Both the position numbers and the translations under genes were made by a program. A stretch of DNA of 9,483 nucleotides, from positions 1-9,483 of the forward strand of contig CAZQWU010000041.1 in assembly GCA_964597305.1 (NCBI GenBank), read 5' to 3'. Below are positions 7,162 through 9,483 of this stretch, piece after piece. Every line of letters starts with the position of its first letter. Position 1 is the stretch's first letter. Source of the stretch: UBA7398 sp964597305 (lineage in GTDB: Bacteria > Actinomycetota > Actinomycetes > Nanopelagicales > Nanopelagicaceae). Below the pieces are notes generated by a model. The model ran no database searches, had not been told where the DNA came from, and saw only the letters and a list, made by a program, of their open reading frames with translations.

Positions 7162-8055
7162 ATGACCGATGCATTTCTACCTGAGGCTAAGTTTGTACTG
7201 CCGAGAGATGGCGGGGAACTCGCTTATTTTCGGTATGGAAAACCCAGTGAAAACAATATTCTGGCAATTCACGGAGTCACCTCGTCTAATAGAGCGTGGC
7301 AATGTTTCGCCCGAACTGCCGTTAGCAAAGGGTTTACTGTTTACGCTGTCGATTTACGTGGCCGAGGTGATAGCAATTCAATTTCTGGGCCATTTGGAAT
7401 GCGTGCTCACGCCGAAGACATGGTTGCAGTTTTAAACGATAGTGGAATTCCTCAATGCGATGTTATTGGTCACTCGATGGGCGCATTTGTTGTTGCTGCG
7501 CTCTGTGCAATCGCTCCGGAGCGAATGAACAAAATTGTCTTTCTCGATGGTGGAGTTCCGTTAGCACTTCCCCCGGGATTCACAGTAGAACAAATCATGC
7601 CGTTGGTTCTTGGTCCTGCACTTGAACGATTAGCGAAAACTTTTTCCAGCAAAGAGGAGTACCGCAATTATTGGAAACCACAACCGGCATTCATCAAAGG
7701 CTGGACCGCGGTGATGGATGAGTATGTTGATTATGACCTACGCGGAAACCCTGGTGATATGCACGCCAGCACGCTCCCCAGTGCGGTAGCGGAAGATAGT
7801 CGAGATCTCTTTGGTGATGACTTCATCGTGACCGCTCTGAAAGACCTCCGCAAGGAAGTTGTGATGATTCGTGCTGTGCGAGGGTTACAAAACGAAGAAT
7901 TGCCGTTGTACCCAGAGCCCATCATCAATGCAGCTCTCGAAAACTTTCCTCAAATAAAACTCATCACGCTCTCGGACACCAATCATTACGACATGCTTCT
8001 TGACCAGAGCGGGGCTGACCGATGTTTTGAATTGATCTATGAGAGCAAGCAATAA
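7162..8055 (+). CDS. Alpha/beta-hydrolase fold enzyme, substrate unknown
   Basis: A 297-residue soluble alpha/beta hydrolase without signal peptide. The oxyanion-hole motif HG (residues 37-38, in LAIHGVTSS), the DLRGRGDS turn (64-71), the nucleophile elbow GHSMG with Ser105, and the catalytic histidine H275 in DTNHYDML are clear. The acid is uncertain: D129 in VFLDGG after strand 6, or a Glu at 245-246 near the canonical strand-7 position. The ATG at 7162 is preferred to one at 7108 because homology to the fold begins soon after it and the upstream ATG would lie in the divergent promoter region. Its ribosome binding site is weak. It is followed 33 bases later by the hydroxybutyrate dehydrogenase gene, so an ester, lactone or hydroxybutyrate-oligomer hydrolase is a reasonable guess from context only; the fold also covers peptidases and many esterases. 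Confidence 0.85.
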   Translation: MTDAFLPEAKFVLPRDGGELAYFRYGKPSENNILAIHGVTSSNRAWQCFARTAVSKGFTVYAVDLRGRGDSNSISGPFGMRAHAEDMVAVLNDSGIPQCDVIGHSMGAFVVAALCAIAPERMNKIVFLDGGVPLALPPGFTVEQIMPLVLGPALERLAKTFSSKEEYRNYWKPQPAFIKGWTAVMDEYVDYDLRGNPGDMHASTLPSAVAEDSRDLFGDDFIVTALKDLRKEVVMIRAVRGLQNEELPLYPEPIINAALENFPQIKLITLSDTNHYDMLLDQSGADRCFELIYESKQ

Positions 8056-8088
8056 CATTCCGCCACGGAAAACTGCGAAGGAGAGATC

Positions 8089-8895
8089 ATGAGTGGACAA
8101 CTACAAGGCAAACGAGCATTCATCACAGGATCACTCTCTGGAATTGGACTGGGTATCGCAAAAGTTTTTGCCCGGGAAGGTGCCTCACTCGTTATTCACG
8201 GGTTAGCTGATCACGCAACCGTTGATAAAGCAGTGTCGACCGTCAAAGCAGCAGGTGCAACTCAGGTCGAGTCTTTTACGACAGATTTACGTGACAGCGC
8301 TGCAACCGAAAAGTTAATCGCAACAATTTTAAGTAATGGCTCACTTGATATTTTAATTAATAATGCCGGGATTCAACATACTGCGCCAATTGAAGAGATG
8401 CCACGCGAAAAATGGAATGACATACTCGCAGTAAATCTCTCGTCGTATTTCGATACGATGCGATTAATTCTTCCGCAGATGAAATCGCGTGGCTCAGGTC
8501 GCGTTATCAATATTTCTTCAGTGCACGGTGTGGTTGCATCGGTAGCTAAGGCGCCATATGTTGCAGCAAAACATGGCGTCGTCGGTCTTACAAAAGTTGC
8601 TGCGTTGGAATATGCATCTGTTGGCAATCGCGATACTGGTGGTCTGACAATTAATGCCATTTGCCCGGGCTGGGTTGAGACTACGTTGATCGAGCCGCAA
8701 ATACAGGCACGCGTTGATAAGCATCATGGTGACCGCATTGCTGGTGTAGCCGATTTATTGAGCGAAAAACAACCATCACTTCGTATGTCGCAACCGAGCG
8801 ATATTGGTGAATTAGCGCTCTGGTTATGTTCACCAGCGGCACATAACATCACTGGTGCAGCAATTACAGTAGATGGTGGTTGGTCCGCGCAATAA
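8089..8895 (+). CDS. bdhA: D-3-hydroxybutyrate dehydrogenase (short-chain dehydrogenase)
   Basis: A 268-residue classical SDR that oxidises D-3-hydroxybutyrate to acetoacetate with NAD in the cytoplasm. The nucleotide-binding loop TGSLSGIG is at residues 13-20, NNAG at 91-94, and the catalytic tetrad is N116, S144, Y157, K161. Beyond the generic SDR features, it carries the subfamily phrases NNAGIQHTAP, SSVHG, YVAAKHGVVGLTKV, NAICPGWVET, LLSEKQPSL and the terminal VDGGWSAQ. The residues known to hold the substrate carboxylate in characterised enzymes (Gln, His, Lys, Gln plus a Trp) correspond to Q96, H146, K154, Q204 and W195. A strong AAGGAG stands just before the ATG. Residues around 177-185 (SVGNRDTGG) look like a short insertion before strand 6. 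The product acetoacetate is the substrate of the synthetase encoded at 476-2410. Confidence 0.92.
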   Translation: MSGQLQGKRAFITGSLSGIGLGIAKVFAREGASLVIHGLADHATVDKAVSTVKAAGATQVESFTTDLRDSAATEKLIATILSNGSLDILINNAGIQHTAPIEEMPREKWNDILAVNLSSYFDTMRLILPQMKSRGSGRVINISSVHGVVASVAKAPYVAAKHGVVGLTKVAALEYASVGNRDTGGLTINAICPGWVETTLIEPQIQARVDKHHGDRIAGVADLLSEKQPSLRMSQPSDIGELALWLCSPAAHNITGAAITVDGGWSAQ

Positions 8896-8902
8896 TGAGC
8901 AG

Positions 8903-9466
8903 ATGAAGAAGCTGGTTGCGGTCTTACTCGCACCCTTCTTTTTCGCTTCTGCTAACGCATTTGCTGCACCACAGTATGTCTTCCCCGTAACCGGGTGCAC
9001 TGTGAAATACGTGAAAGCACACCATGATTACCCGGCTACTGACATTCTTGCAAAAAAAGGATGTACCGTCGTTGCGGTAACAAATGGCGTTGTCGAATAT
9101 GTAGCCCTCAAAGATCTGTGGAGCGGAAAAACCAATCTCGGTGAAGATCGTGGTGGATTATCGATTGCAATTATTGGTGACGATGGTGTCCGATATTACG
9201 GTTCACATTTTTCAAAAATTGAGGCTGGAATCGATGTTGGAGTTCGAGTGGTTGCAGGGCAAAAAATAGGAGAGGTAGGAAACACTGGATCTGCGCGTGG
9301 AACTTCACCTCACTTACATTTTGGAATTTCTTGGCCTACCTCGCCTTCCGACTGGAAAATTCGACGTGGAAAAATATCCCCATTTCTCTACCTCAACGCT
9401 TGGAAATCAGGCATTGATAAGTCACCTGTTGCAGAGGTAAATAAAGCGAAGTCATTACAAAAATAA
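8903..9466 (+). CDS. Secreted M23-family (LytM-like) metallopeptidase
   Basis: A 187-residue exported protein. Residues 1-21 form a Sec signal peptide (MKKLVAVLLAPFFFASANAF, cleavage near AFA-APQ). The single peptidase M23 domain fills the rest: HHDYPATDI (40-48) holds the first zinc ligands in a spaced variant of the classic HxGxD motif, H102 lies in YYGSHFS, and SPHLHFGI (135-142) supplies the HxH. These enzymes cut peptidoglycan cross-links, or act as structural cell-wall regulators when ligands are lost; here the ligands appear intact. C32 and C54 could form a disulfide. The ATG at 8903 is chosen over one at 8873, which would lie inside the preceding gene and hide the signal peptide. It starts 7 bases after the dehydrogenase stop, so it may be cotranscribed, but its function has no obvious tie to hydroxybutyrate. 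No terminator is visible before the window end. Confidence 0.87.
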   Translation: MKKLVAVLLAPFFFASANAFAAPQYVFPVTGCTVKYVKAHHDYPATDILAKKGCTVVAVTNGVVEYVALKDLWSGKTNLGEDRGGLSIAIIGDDGVRYYGSHFSKIEAGIDVGVRVVAGQKIGEVGNTGSARGTSPHLHFGISWPTSPSDWKIRRGKISPFLYLNAWKSGIDKSPVAEVNKAKSLQK

Positions 9467-9483
9467 ATCTTAATAAAAAGTAA

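Noticed and set aside
8873..8902. Earlier ATG for the M23 peptidase inside bdhA
   Set aside because: It would place polar residues before the signal peptide; the ATG at 8903 begins with MKK and a clean hydrophobic core.
1..9483. CRISPR array, insertion sequence or phage genes
   Set aside because: No spaced direct repeats, transposase or phage structural motifs are present.

Overview
The window carries one coherent metabolic locus flanked by an unrelated tRNA and partial gene on the left and a secreted peptidase on the right. Moderate-to-low G+C, a secreted substrate-binding protein typical of Gram-positive style gene sets, and a left-edge reading frame resembling the tail of actinobacterial DnaX suggest a low-G+C actinobacterium, possibly an aquatic lineage. 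This placement is inference and only moderately secure.

Left edge (1-475): the 5' end of a minus-strand gene leaving the window (from 112), a minus-strand tRNA with anticodon CAU (132-205) with a recognisable promoter, and about 270 bases of spacer without a convincing gene.

Minus-strand transport operon (476-7051): read from 7051 downward it encodes a secreted branched-chain-amino-acid-type binding protein (livK-like), then a strong hairpin terminator (5812-5847), then the ATPases LivG and LivF, the permeases LivH and LivM, and finally acetoacetyl-CoA synthetase. livG/livF, livF/livH and livH/livM overlap by 4, 1 and 4 bases, so they are probably translationally coupled; the synthetase follows livM by 21 bases and looks like part of the same transcript.

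Plus-strand genes (7162-9466), divergent from the binding-protein gene: an alpha/beta hydrolase, a D-3-hydroxybutyrate dehydrogenase with the full set of family substrate-binding residues, and, only 7 bases later, a secreted M23-family peptidase. The 110-base divergent intergenic region contains a candidate promoter for livK and two adjoining dyad symmetries.

Taken together, the dehydrogenase (3-hydroxybutyrate to acetoacetate) and synthetase (acetoacetate to acetoacetyl-CoA) form two consecutive steps of ketone-body use, divergently arranged around a complete HAAT-type ABC importer and a hydrolase. The most interesting reading is that the importer serves 3-hydroxybutyrate, an ester or short oligomer of it, or another acetoacetate-yielding compound rather than being a housekeeping leucine transporter. 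The alternative is leucine uptake, since leucine breakdown also ends in acetoacetate, but no leucine-degradation gene is present in the window. No transcription regulator, mobile element or CRISPR array is visible.
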